A program made the position numbers and the translations under genes. 64,000 nucleotides of DNA, taken from positions 310,001 through 374,000 of the forward strand of contig NZ_JAAGLU010000001.1 in NCBI RefSeq assembly GCF_010550245.1, in the 5' to 3' direction. The notes under the pieces were generated by a model. That model ran no database searches and was not told where the DNA came from. It was given only the letters and a program-made list of their open reading frames with translations. Origin of the DNA: Streptomyces sp. SID12501 (GTDB taxonomy: Bacteria > Actinomycetota > Actinomycetes > Streptomycetales > Streptomycetaceae). Shown here piece after piece: positions 7,451 through 16,487 of the stretch (within the stretch, counting starts at the first letter, position 1; each line of letters opens with the position of its first letter).

Positions 7451-9063
7451 CGCGTGCCCTCCGACTCCGTCTGCGGTTCCAGGGGAGCAGGGCGGTAGTC
7501 GGCCGCCGACGCCGGGATCCGGACGCCGGAGACACGTAGATGGGCCAGACGGGTGTGGAACGCGGCACCGCGCATGAGGTGGTGGGCCACGTCGGCGACC
7601 CGGCGATTGCCCGGCGCCTTGAGATAGCTGGCGGTGACCCAGTCGTTGAACGCGCCCATCGCCGGGCCGCACCACACCTGGTAGTCGAGGACGCGGTCCG
7701 GGTCGCCGACCGTCGACCAGCGGGACGCCATCCCCAGGTACCAGCGGAAGACCAGCGCCATTCGCCGCTTCGGGTTCTCGGCGGCGCGGGCCAGCTGCTC
7801 GGGATCACGGCGGCCGAAGTAGCCGACGCATTCCTGCCAGACGTCCTCCAGCGGGCGGCGGATGATCTGGGTCTCCAGCCGGGCGCGCTCGCTGTCGGGC
7901 AGCGCCTCCAGGCCGTCGTACGTCTTGTACAGCTCGTACAGGCGCTTGGCGCGCATCGGGAACAGCGTGCCCTTCTTCAACACCTGGAGTTCCACGCCCA
8001 TTTCGAACATGTCGGCGGCCGGCGCCATCTCGCAGTCCGCGATGCCCGCGTCCGCCAGCAGCTCCTTCGTCGGCTTCGACGCGCCCGACTCCACGCACGA
8101 CTGGTTCACCGAGCCGGTGACCACATAGGCGGCGCCCATGGTGAAGGCTGCCGCGACGGAGGAGGGACAGCCGAGGCCGCCCGCCGCGCCCACCCGGATC
8201 GGGGTCGGGTAGCGGTGGTCGTGCTGCACGGAGTCCCGCAGCCGGAGGATCGTCGGGAGGAGGGCGGTGAGCGGGCGGCGGTCGGTGTGACCGCCCGAGT
8301 CGCCCTCGACCGTGATGTCGTCGGCCATCGGCACGTACTTGGCCAGGTCGGCCTGCTCGGCGGTGATCAGGCCCTGGGAGTGAAGGGCGCTCACCAGAGC
8401 CGCCGGGGCGGGACGCATGAAGCGCTCCGCCGTCTCCGGGCGGGAGATCTTCGCGATCAGTCGGTGTGCGGCGACGACCTCCCCGGCAGGTCCGCGGCGC
8501 AGGCCGGCCAGGCGGTAGCGCACCACGTGCGGGCTGAGGCTCATGAAGGCCGACGCCTCCACACACCGCACCCCGTACCGCAGGAACAGCTCCACCGCCT
8601 CCCGCTCCAGTCGTTCCTCGCTCGGGCTGTGGATCAGATTGACGGCGTACGGCAGTCCCGGGATCTCGGCGGCGAACCGGGTGAGCGCCTTCTCGATGGT
8701 CCCGGGCAGCAGCCCGGCCGCCCCGTACGAGGCGAGGAAACCTTCTCTGGCCAGGGCGATCACCAGGTCGGCCGAGGCGATGCCGCCCGCCATCGCGCCC
8801 GCCATGTAGGCGTACCGGACGCCGTGCGCGGCGAGGAAGGCGGGGGAGCCGAGGGCTCGCGGGGGCAGTGGGCCGGCGGCGGCAAGGAGGGGGAAGCCCT
8901 CGCCGGGTGTGGCCCGGCCGCCGGAGACGGCTCCGATGCCCGTGGGCGTGCGGACGACGAAGGCGGGTCGGTCGAGGTCGGCGAGGGACTGGTAGATGCC
9001 GGCAGGGTCGGTGCCGGGGCTGCTGTCTCCGTACCACCGCAGAGGAGTGGTCTGGGTGTGCAT
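7447..9063 (-). CDS. pfaD: PfaD: trans-acting enoyl reductase of the PUFA-type synthase
   Basis: A 538-residue FMN-dependent enoyl reductase of the PfaD family, with a 2-nitropropane-dioxygenase-like TIM barrel. It starts at the ATG at 9063 (MHTQTTPLRWYGD), 26 bp after pfaC. Recognisable PfaD segments include GVRYAYMAGAMAGGIASADL, LPYAVNLIHSP, the glycine-rich FMN phosphate region RVGAAGGLGCPSS, TGSVNQSCVESG, and the C-terminal FRWYLGMASRWS...GPAMGAFNDWV. It reduces chosen double bonds in the growing ACP-bound chain and so sets the final unsaturation pattern. Its stop overlaps the start of acyl-CoA dehydrogenase 2. The length agrees with PfaD proteins of EPA/DHA clusters. Confidence 0.95.
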   Translation of the reverse strand: MHTQTTPLRWYGDSSPGTDPAGIYQSLADLDRPAFVVRTPTGIGAVSGGRATPGEGFPLLAAAGPLPPRALGSPAFLAAHGVRYAYMAGAMAGGIASADLVIALAREGFLASYGAAGLLPGTIEKALTRFAAEIPGLPYAVNLIHSPSEERLEREAVELFLRYGVRCVEASAFMSLSPHVVRYRLAGLRRGPAGEVVAAHRLIAKISRPETAERFMRPAPAALVSALHSQGLITAEQADLAKYVPMADDITVEGDSGGHTDRRPLTALLPTILRLRDSVQHDHRYPTPIRVGAAGGLGCPSSVAAAFTMGAAYVVTGSVNQSCVESGASKPTKELLADAGIADCEMAPAADMFEMGVELQVLKKGTLFPMRAKRLYELYKTYDGLEALPDSERARLETQIIRRPLEDVWQECVGYFGRRDPEQLARAAENPKRRMALVFRWYLGMASRWSTVGDPDRVLDYQVWCGPAMGAFNDWVTASYLKAPGNRRVADVAHHLMRGAAFHTRLAHLRVSGVRIPASAADYRPAPLEPQTESEGTR

Positions 9064-9089
9064 GGTCGGGGTCGTCTCCTCAGAGCCGG

Positions 9090-12000
9090 TCAGGCCCGGT
9101 CGCGGGTGGTGTCGGGGCTGACCTCGATGGCCACGTCGGTGAGTTCGTAGATGCGCAGGCCCGGCTTCCACAGTTCGGCGTCCGCGACCACCACGAGCCG
9201 CCCGGCGTCCCGGCGGACCTCCTTGACGTGGACGTCGAACCTCAACTCCCGGTCGTGGCGCAGGATCTGGCCCCGGTACTTCCAGCTCGTCGGCACGTCC
9301 ACGGCGAGACCGAACCTGGGGTTGTCGATTCCCTCGGCGAGGCCCTGCTCCAGGACGAACAGGCGCAGCCCCTGGAGGATCGCCTCCACGCCGAGTGAAC
9401 CGGGCATCACCGGGTCGCGGTGGAAGTGGCAGTCGAAGTACCACTCGTCGGGCCGGACCTGGCGGTATCCGTGGAGGTATCCGGCGCCGTGTTTGCCGCC
9501 GTCCGTGACCAGGTCGACGTGGTCGACGAGGTGGTAGTGACCGCCGGGCAGGTGCAGCCGGCCCCCGGTCGGGTCGGTGAACGCGGCTGCGTCGTCGGGG
9601 AGTTCGATGCGGCGGATGCGGGAGGCGGCCGGCTTCTCCTGCTCGATCCAGGGCGCGACGTACGTGCCGTTGTCCAGGCCCACCTGGTTGGTGAGCGCGG
9701 CCTCGCTGAAGTAGCCGAACAGGGACTCGCCGGTGTAGAAGACCTCGCCGTCGGCGGAGAGTTCGTACTTGAAGTTCTGAAGTACCGCACCCGACACGGC
9801 ACTTGTCATCAGCAGTGTGGAGTGGTGGCGGATCGTCCTGCCGCGCAGATCGATGTCCTTGACGTACGTCGCTCTGCCGTCGAGGTTGCGGATCGCGTAC
9901 TCGGTCTCCGGCTGCTTCAGGGTGGCGCCCAGGTAGTAGCCGTTGAGGATGGCCGCCTGGAGCGAGGTCTCCATCAGTACGCAGTTCGGCAGGTGGGGAT
10001 GCGCGTTCTCGCGGTAGTACCAGGCGTCCGCCGGGGAGTCGTACTCCGTCACCATCTCCGCACCCGGTTTCAACTCGCCGCGTGTGCCGGTGAGTCGCAT
10101 GATGCGGTCCACGAACTGGAAGTCCCCGTTGGGGATGTACGGGGCCCGGCTGTCCTTGTACACGTCGAACTCGGGGCCCATCGCCGTACCGAGGTCGCCC
10201 TTCGCGGCGTGTGCCAGATGGAGTTCGTTGATCATCGCGGGCTCACCGGCGCGGTTGCGGCGGCCGAGGAACTCCGGGATGCCGCCGGGGCCGGCCCGGT
10301 ACGGCGTACCGTCCTTCTCGCGGATCTGGATGCCGAAGTTGCGCATCCGGATCACCGCCTTGTCACCCAGGTACACGAGGATGTCGGCGACGACCGAGGG
10401 ACGCGGCAGCAGCGTCAGCTCCATGATCTCGATCTCGTACCGGATCTCCCGGTGCTGCGGCGTGATCTGACCGCGGACCTGCACCTCCGTCTCCAGTCCG
10501 ACGATCGTCTGGAAGCGGGCGTCGGGCAGCATCAGATGCATGCCCTGGTGCAGCAGATACGCCTGGAGGGTCTGGACGGCACCCTCCGCCACCATCGACC
10601 CGGCCAGTACCGGATCGTCGGGGAAGTGGCACTCGAAGTACCAGGCGTCCGGCTCCAGCCGCTTGTGGGCCGTGATCGAGCCGATCCCGCGCGGCCCGCC
10701 CGTACGGTCGATGACGATCTCGTCGACCATGCGCAGCCGTGCGTCGGGCAGCCGCAGCGCCGGGTTGAGGCCGGCGTCCTGGGCGTGGTGCGGCCCGAAC
10801 ACCTCGCCCGGCTTCCCCGCAGCCAGCAACTCCAGGTCGGCGGCGGTGAGTCGGTTCTTCCCGGTGTCGGCCAGCGGCTTGAAGGAGGCCTTGGTGAGTG
10901 CCGCGCGCCGCTTCCTGTCCCGCTCGGTGACGACGACACCCAGCGGTGTGTCGAGTTCGGCCTGTGTGAAGAACCCGGCGCTGGCGTCCTTGAGTTCGAG
11001 GATCAGCTCGCCGTCGGCGTAGCAGAGGTAGCTGAAGAAGAAGAGCGTGGTGTCGCCCTGGCGGATGAAACGGTTGATCGAGATGTCGTAGCGCAGGGTC
11101 TGGCCGGTCCTCGGCAGGTCGCCGTGGAAGACGAGGGTGCTGTCGAGGAGCCGGTAGACCCGCTCGCCCTTGTTGCGGAAGTCGATGCCGAGATAGCTGA
11201 TGAGCAGCAGGTCGCACTGGCCCGCCTCGATGGCCACGGCCGGCGGCACCCCGCCGTCCACCGCGTACCAGGCGTCCTTCGGCACGTCGTACTCGGTGCG
11301 GATGAACGAGGGTTCGTAGACGCCGGTCTCCGCCCGGAGATCGGTGACCCGGGTGACGAAGTGGTACGGGGGTGCGGGCAGCCGGACGCGCTTCGCATAG
11401 CCGTCGATGTCCGCGAACTCGGGGCCGAACACGTCCGTGATCCGGCCGGTGGCGAAGGCGAGGAGCTGCTCCTCGTCCCAGATGACACCCGGGTCCTTGG
11501 GTGGCCGGGTGAGCTGGGGTGCGGCTTCGATGGCGACGGGGGGCGGCGGGCCGCTGGGAAGCGCGGGCGGAGGCGGTGCGATGGGCGCGGCGGCGGGCGC
11601 GGACACGAAGGCCGCTTCGAGCAGCGCCTCCGTGCGGGCCAGGGTGTTCTCCTGGAGGACGCGCTGTGTCTCCATCACCACCGAGTGCGTGGCCACCATC
11701 TGCTGCCGTATCTCCCTTACGAGATCGGCGGCGGCGTTTCCCGACGACCGACCGGACGACGGGGCAGAGGCGGGGGCATGGGCATGGGCATGGGCCGGTG
11801 GCGGTGTGACAGGGGCGGCGGGTACGAGGGACCTGTGCGCCGGCGCCGGAGTCGGCGCGGCCGGTTCCGCCCAGGGCACGAAGGCGATCGGTTCGCCGTC
11901 GAAGGTGATGACCTCGACGTCGTCGAGGCTCGGGTCGGCGGGCATCGGGGCGGGTACCTCCAAGTCGGCCGCCGTACGGGCGGGTCGGGCGTTCTTGATG

Positions 12001-15000
12001 TCAACTGTCTTGGCAGCAAGCTCCGTCGAGCCGTACACCGCAACCGCGCCGATATGTGCGGGCTCGGGCCGCGCGGCGGTGGCGAGGACCGGCGAGGCCG
12101 CCGCCACTCGCGCCGCGATGACCGCGGGGATGGACGCGCCGCCGCCGACCGGGACCCGCAGCAGGGCCGGTCGGGTGGCAGGCACCGGGTCCGGGCCCAG
12201 CAGTGCCGTCAGGTCGACCGGCAGCCCGTGCGCGGCGAGCCGGGCCGCCAGTTGGGCCACGGAACGCGCGGCGGGGACACCTCGCCGGTCCACCGGCATC
12301 GCCACGTGCTCGGCGTCACCGAGGGTGTCGTGCACCCACCGGGTGCAGGTGGCGCCCGGACCGACCTCGACGAAGTAGCGGTATCCCCGGTCGTACGCGG
12401 TGCGCACCAGGCGCGGGAAGTCGATCGCGGCGCGCAGGGTCCGCGCGATCCGCCGGGCCACCTCCGACCGCTCCAGCTCGGGCACGGAGCCGTAGTCGTA
12501 CGCGCTCAGCAGGTCGAGGCCGCCCGGAGAGCCCGTCGGATGGTCGTTGAGTTCGGCGAGGCCGGCCAACTCCCCGTCCACGACCGGGCAGTGCATCACC
12601 GAGCCGACCGGCGAGCGAGCCGACGGGCAGCCCAACTCCGCGATCAGGGAACGGCATTGAAGTGGATCACCCGCGATCACCGCCTCGCGCGGGGTGTTGA
12701 CGTGGGTCAGGAACACCTTGTCGTAGGGGGTGTCGGCTCGGTCGAGCGCCTCTGTGATCCGGTCCGCGGACTCCAGCAGCACGAAGCTGCCCCACACGGC
12801 CTCGTCCGGGGTGTCCTCCGGCAGTCGCCACAGTTCACGGACGGTACGGCGCGGCCCGGACAGCCGGTCGTGGAACAGGGGAGTGGCGCTGATCCGGTCG
12901 TCCCGGCGCGCCGAGCGCTGCCAGCCGCCGGTGGCGAACAGCATGCTGCTCTCGCCCAGGCTGTAGCCGAACGCGCCGTGCGCACGCACGCCGAGCAGGC
13001 CGCGCACCAGGTCGGTGTAGAGGATCGCGAAGGTGGTGCCGGTGGCGAGCATGAACGGGATGTCCTCGCCGAGCCGGCCCTCCAGGGCCATCAAGTCCCT
13101 TCGGTCAGGGGTGACTTGGGTGCGCGGATAGAGCTGGGCGGCGCGGAAGAGCCGGTCGGGGTCCAAGGCCTCGGCCTCGAAGGTGTCGAGCAGGGACGGG
13201 AAGGCACGGAAGAAGTCCTGTCCCAGCCCCGGATACGAGTTGAACGCACCCGGATAGACCAGGGCCACCTTCCCCTCCGGACCGATCGGCCGCGGCGCGA
13301 AGCAACTCCCCGCCGGGGTCGTCCACTCCTCGCCCTTCGCAGCCGCGCCGGGCAGGTCACGCGTTGCCGACTCCAGCTGCGTACGCAGCTGTTCGGCGTC
13401 GCGACCGACCAGCACCACACGCAGCGCGCTGCCCGGCAGCCGTTCGGCGGCGGCCCGGCCCAGGCGGTACGGATCGGCGCCCTCGGCCAGCAGCGTCAGA
13501 TGCCGGTCCACCTCGGCGAGCAGCCCGTCGAGGTCCGGTGCGCCGAGCGGCAGCAGCACCGGGCCACCGGCCGTGCGCCAGTCGCTGCGGGCGACGTCAC
13601 CCCGGGTGCGGTCGGCGGACAGGACGACATGGGCGTGCGCCCCGTCCGAGCCGATGGCGCTGACGGCCGCGTACCGGCGTACACCCCGCGCGCCGCGCAG
13701 CCAGGGCCGGGACGCGTCCGGCACATGGAACGCGGAGGCGGTGAAGTGCTCGGCCAGCTCCGGCGCGGGCCTGCGCCAGCCGGGCGCGCCGGGGACGTAG
13801 GCGTGGTGCAGGCACAGCACGGCGCGCAGCAGGCCCGCCATCGCGGCGGCGGTCTGGGTGTCGCCGAGCTGTGCCTTGGCGCTGCCCAGCGCGACCGTGC
13901 CGGAGCCCGCCGGGTACACCTGGGCCAGCGCCACCAGTTCGGCCGAGTCCTGCCCGGAGGTGCCGCCCGCGTGGGCCTCGACATAGCCGACGTCGGCCGG
14001 GCCGATGCCGGCGGCGACCAGCGCGGCCCCGGCGGCCAGGGCGAGCGTGTCCGCGTCCGCCTCCGGCAGCACACCGGCGACGGGTGAGGCGTGCCGTACG
14101 GCCACGGAGTCGACCCGTGCGTACACCCGCCGCTCGCCCGAGCCCGCGCCGGGACGCGTGACGACGACGGCACCCGCACCCTCGCCGATGCGCCGGCCGC
14201 GCTGCCCCTCGCCGAAGCTCAGACCCGCCCCGGACACCGGGCTCTCGCCCCGCAGCAGCAGGTTCTCCGGCGAGGCCGCGAGATCCACCGCGCCGACGAG
14301 TACCGCTTCGACACTCTCGTCCAGCAGCAGGAGTTGGGCTATCTGGAGCGCCTCGGCGGTGCCCGCGCCGTCGGACGAGACGGTGAAGGACGGTCCGGTG
14401 AGGTTCCAGAGCGAGGAGATCCGGCTGGCCATGATGTTGCCGATGTAGCTCAGCACCTCGTTGGCGACGATCGGTTCGTGGACGCCCTCCCGGGCGACGG
14501 CGGTGAGGGCGGCGAACTGCTCCTCCGTCAGTTCGAGCCCGGCATCGTCGTACGCGCGGCGGAGGAAGTCGCCGAGCCCGTAACGGGCCAGATGCAGATG
14601 GGCACTCGGCTCGATCTCCATGGCCACGACCACCGCGATCCGGCGCGGCTCGGGTGCCTTGCGGCCCGCAGGCACCGTCCGGTCGTACCCCGCGTCGCGC
14701 AGCGCCTCGTCGGCGACCTTCGACATCAGGGCGTGCTGCAGGTTGTAGTTGCGCAGGTCGGCCGGGGGGATGCGGTTGTCGGCCGGATCGAGTTCGACGC
14801 GGTCCACGAACCCGCCCTCGGGCAGCGCCGCCCGGTGCAGCCCCGCCTGCTCCAGCGTGCCGCCGCCCGTGTCCTCCAGGCCGCGCCAGCGGTGCTCGGG
14901 CAGCGGCTGGAAGGCGTCGGTGCCGTCGTGCAGGGCGCGTTCGAAGGCGGTCACGTCGGCGAGGGTGCCGAAGTGCGCGCCGAGACCGATGACGTCCAGA

Positions 15001-16403
15001 GCGGGGGGTACGACGGGTTCCGCGACCCCGGCCTCCAGGGTGTCCGGCCGCTGGGAGAGGACGACATGGGCGTTCGTGCCGCCGAACCCGAACGCGGAGA
15101 CCGCCGCCCTGCGCGGTCCCGTACCGCGATCGGGCCAGTCGCGCCCCGCGCGTACGACGGGCACCTCGCCCGCGCTCGGTGTGCGCAGCGGCCGGTCGAT
15201 GCCGATGGTCGGCGGAAGATGCCCGTGCGCCATCGACAGGATCACCTTGAGGAGACTGCTCAGCCCGGCCACGGTCAGCAGATGACCGAGGTTGCCCTTG
15301 ACCGAGCCGAGCGGCGGGACCGTGCCCCGCGTCCCGAACCAGGCGGCGACCGACTCCGCCTCCGTGCCGTCCCCGATGGGCGTCCCGGTGGCGTGGCACT
15401 CCAGGTAGTCCACCTGCTCGGGTCCGAAACCGGCCTGGGCGTAGGCGTGTTCGTACGAGCTGAGCTGTCCCGCCGGATTCGGCACGAGGAGGTGCCGGCC
15501 GGCGCCGTCGTTCGACAGGCCGATGCCGTCGATCACCGCGTAGATCCGGTCGCCGTCCGCGATCGCGTCGGTGAGCCTGCGTACGGCGACCATGCCGGCG
15601 CCCTGACCGGTGAGGATGCCGGTGGAGCGGGCGTCGAAGGGCTGGCTGACGCCGTTCTGCGGATAGGCGTGCAGGTCGGAGAAGGAGAGGTGGATGAGGG
15701 TCGGGTCGGGCGCGCACACCCCGCCCGCCAGCACCAGGTCGGCCTGCCCGGCGGCGAGATGGTCGCAGGCCAGCTTCAGCGCGTACAGGGCCGAGGAGCA
15801 GGCGGCGTCGAGGGCGTAGCGGGGGCCGCCGAGGCCCAGGGCGGTGGCCGCGAGCCGGGCGGGGGCGCCGCTCACCCGGGCGTCCGCCGGGGACACGGAG
15901 GCCGGGTCGAGCAGTGGGCCCGGGGCGGGCGCCGGGTCGCCGGATCTGCGCAGGCCCTCCAGTACGGCTTCGTGGACGAGGGGCAGGCTGATGCGGGCCG
16001 AGGCCGGGGTGGGGAAGGAGTAGTCGCCGACCACCAGACCGGTGCGGGCCAGCAGTTCCGGGCGGTCGCTGTGACCGCTGTCCCGCAGCGCCTCGCGGGC
16101 CACGTGCAGCGACCAGTGGAAGACCCGGTCGAGACCGGCGAGATCCTCGGGGCGAAGGAGGAATCCGGTGGGATCGAATTCGAAGCCGGTGACGAAACCG
16201 CCCCGGACACAGGTGATGGCGTGATCGGGATCCGGGGCCGGCTCCCTGCCGTCGGCCGGCCCGGGATCGGCGGGGCCGAATACCTCGGGGCCGCCCTCCG
16301 CGCGGCTGTCGACGCCGGCGCGGAGGTTGTCCCAGAACGCGCCGGGAGTGTCCGCCCCGGGGAAGAGGCAGGAGATCCCGACGATCGCGAACTTGCTGCT
16401 CAT
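9090..16403 (-). CDS. pfaC: PfaC-like synthase subunit: KS-CLF-AT-DH-DH
   Basis: A 2437-residue multidomain subunit. The ketosynthase (about 1-450) is complete: Cys202 in DAACSSALYALK, HATGTPIGD and GSVKGNLGH. A second KS-like domain (about 465-930) has Gly679 where the cysteine should be (SSDGAGTAEAL), and GDTQ replaces the third-motif GHTQ, so it is a chain-length factor. An acyltransferase (about 1050-1430) has the nucleophile motif GYSLGE (Ser1148). An Ala/Pro-rich linker leads to two FabA-type dehydratase units. Each pairs a His-less hot dog with a catalytic one: His1926 in FECHFPDDPV and His2326 in FDCHFHRDPVMPG. There is no C-terminal acylglycerolphosphate acyltransferase. PfaB is not separate; its AT role is probably covered here. 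The gene sits 84 bp after pfaA. Confidence 0.94.
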   Translation of the reverse strand: MSSKFAIVGISCLFPGADTPGAFWDNLRAGVDSRAEGGPEVFGPADPGPADGREPAPDPDHAITCVRGGFVTGFEFDPTGFLLRPEDLAGLDRVFHWSLHVAREALRDSGHSDRPELLARTGLVVGDYSFPTPASARISLPLVHEAVLEGLRRSGDPAPAPGPLLDPASVSPADARVSGAPARLAATALGLGGPRYALDAACSSALYALKLACDHLAAGQADLVLAGGVCAPDPTLIHLSFSDLHAYPQNGVSQPFDARSTGILTGQGAGMVAVRRLTDAIADGDRIYAVIDGIGLSNDGAGRHLLVPNPAGQLSSYEHAYAQAGFGPEQVDYLECHATGTPIGDGTEAESVAAWFGTRGTVPPLGSVKGNLGHLLTVAGLSSLLKVILSMAHGHLPPTIGIDRPLRTPSAGEVPVVRAGRDWPDRGTGPRRAAVSAFGFGGTNAHVVLSQRPDTLEAGVAEPVVPPALDVIGLGAHFGTLADVTAFERALHDGTDAFQPLPEHRWRGLEDTGGGTLEQAGLHRAALPEGGFVDRVELDPADNRIPPADLRNYNLQHALMSKVADEALRDAGYDRTVPAGRKAPEPRRIAVVVAMEIEPSAHLHLARYGLGDFLRRAYDDAGLELTEEQFAALTAVAREGVHEPIVANEVLSYIGNIMASRISSLWNLTGPSFTVSSDGAGTAEALQIAQLLLLDESVEAVLVGAVDLAASPENLLLRGESPVSGAGLSFGEGQRGRRIGEGAGAVVVTRPGAGSGERRVYARVDSVAVRHASPVAGVLPEADADTLALAAGAALVAAGIGPADVGYVEAHAGGTSGQDSAELVALAQVYPAGSGTVALGSAKAQLGDTQTAAAMAGLLRAVLCLHHAYVPGAPGWRRPAPELAEHFTASAFHVPDASRPWLRGARGVRRYAAVSAIGSDGAHAHVVLSADRTRGDVARSDWRTAGGPVLLPLGAPDLDGLLAEVDRHLTLLAEGADPYRLGRAAAERLPGSALRVVLVGRDAEQLRTQLESATRDLPGAAAKGEEWTTPAGSCFAPRPIGPEGKVALVYPGAFNSYPGLGQDFFRAFPSLLDTFEAEALDPDRLFRAAQLYPRTQVTPDRRDLMALEGRLGEDIPFMLATGTTFAILYTDLVRGLLGVRAHGAFGYSLGESSMLFATGGWQRSARRDDRISATPLFHDRLSGPRRTVRELWRLPEDTPDEAVWGSFVLLESADRITEALDRADTPYDKVFLTHVNTPREAVIAGDPLQCRSLIAELGCPSARSPVGSVMHCPVVDGELAGLAELNDHPTGSPGGLDLLSAYDYGSVPELERSEVARRIARTLRAAIDFPRLVRTAYDRGYRYFVEVGPGATCTRWVHDTLGDAEHVAMPVDRRGVPAARSVAQLAARLAAHGLPVDLTALLGPDPVPATRPALLRVPVGGGASIPAVIAARVAAASPVLATAARPEPAHIGAVAVYGSTELAAKTVDIKNARPARTAADLEVPAPMPADPSLDDVEVITFDGEPIAFVPWAEPAAPTPAPAHRSLVPAAPVTPPPAHAHAHAPASAPSSGRSSGNAAADLVREIRQQMVATHSVVMETQRVLQENTLARTEALLEAAFVSAPAAAPIAPPPPALPSGPPPPVAIEAAPQLTRPPKDPGVIWDEEQLLAFATGRITDVFGPEFADIDGYAKRVRLPAPPYHFVTRVTDLRAETGVYEPSFIRTEYDVPKDAWYAVDGGVPPAVAIEAGQCDLLLISYLGIDFRNKGERVYRLLDSTLVFHGDLPRTGQTLRYDISINRFIRQGDTTLFFFSYLCYADGELILELKDASAGFFTQAELDTPLGVVVTERDRKRRAALTKASFKPLADTGKNRLTAADLELLAAGKPGEVFGPHHAQDAGLNPALRLPDARLRMVDEIVIDRTGGPRGIGSITAHKRLEPDAWYFECHFPDDPVLAGSMVAEGAVQTLQAYLLHQGMHLMLPDARFQTIVGLETEVQVRGQITPQHREIRYEIEIMELTLLPRPSVVADILVYLGDKAVIRMRNFGIQIREKDGTPYRAGPGGIPEFLGRRNRAGEPAMINELHLAHAAKGDLGTAMGPEFDVYKDSRAPYIPNGDFQFVDRIMRLTGTRGELKPGAEMVTEYDSPADAWYYRENAHPHLPNCVLMETSLQAAILNGYYLGATLKQPETEYAIRNLDGRATYVKDIDLRGRTIRHHSTLLMTSAVSGAVLQNFKYELSADGEVFYTGESLFGYFSEAALTNQVGLDNGTYVAPWIEQEKPAASRIRRIELPDDAAAFTDPTGGRLHLPGGHYHLVDHVDLVTDGGKHGAGYLHGYRQVRPDEWYFDCHFHRDPVMPGSLGVEAILQGLRLFVLEQGLAEGIDNPRFGLAVDVPTSWKYRGQILRHDRELRFDVHVKEVRRDAGRLVVVADAELWKPGLRIYELTDVAIEVSPDTTRDRA

Positions 16404-16487
16404 TGAAGCTGTTCCCTCCAGGGTGCCGGGGGCCCGGCGGGGGCCGAGGGGGTCCGCCGCCGGGTGACCACCGGTCCGGTCGTCGGC

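Noticed and set aside
9420..14087. 1555-codon open frame on the plus strand opposite pfaC
   Set aside because: It is the mirror of a clear KS-CLF-AT-DH gene, has Arg/Gly/Val-rich nonsense composition, no domain and no ribosome site. Long antisense frames are expected in DNA with such strong G/C third positions.
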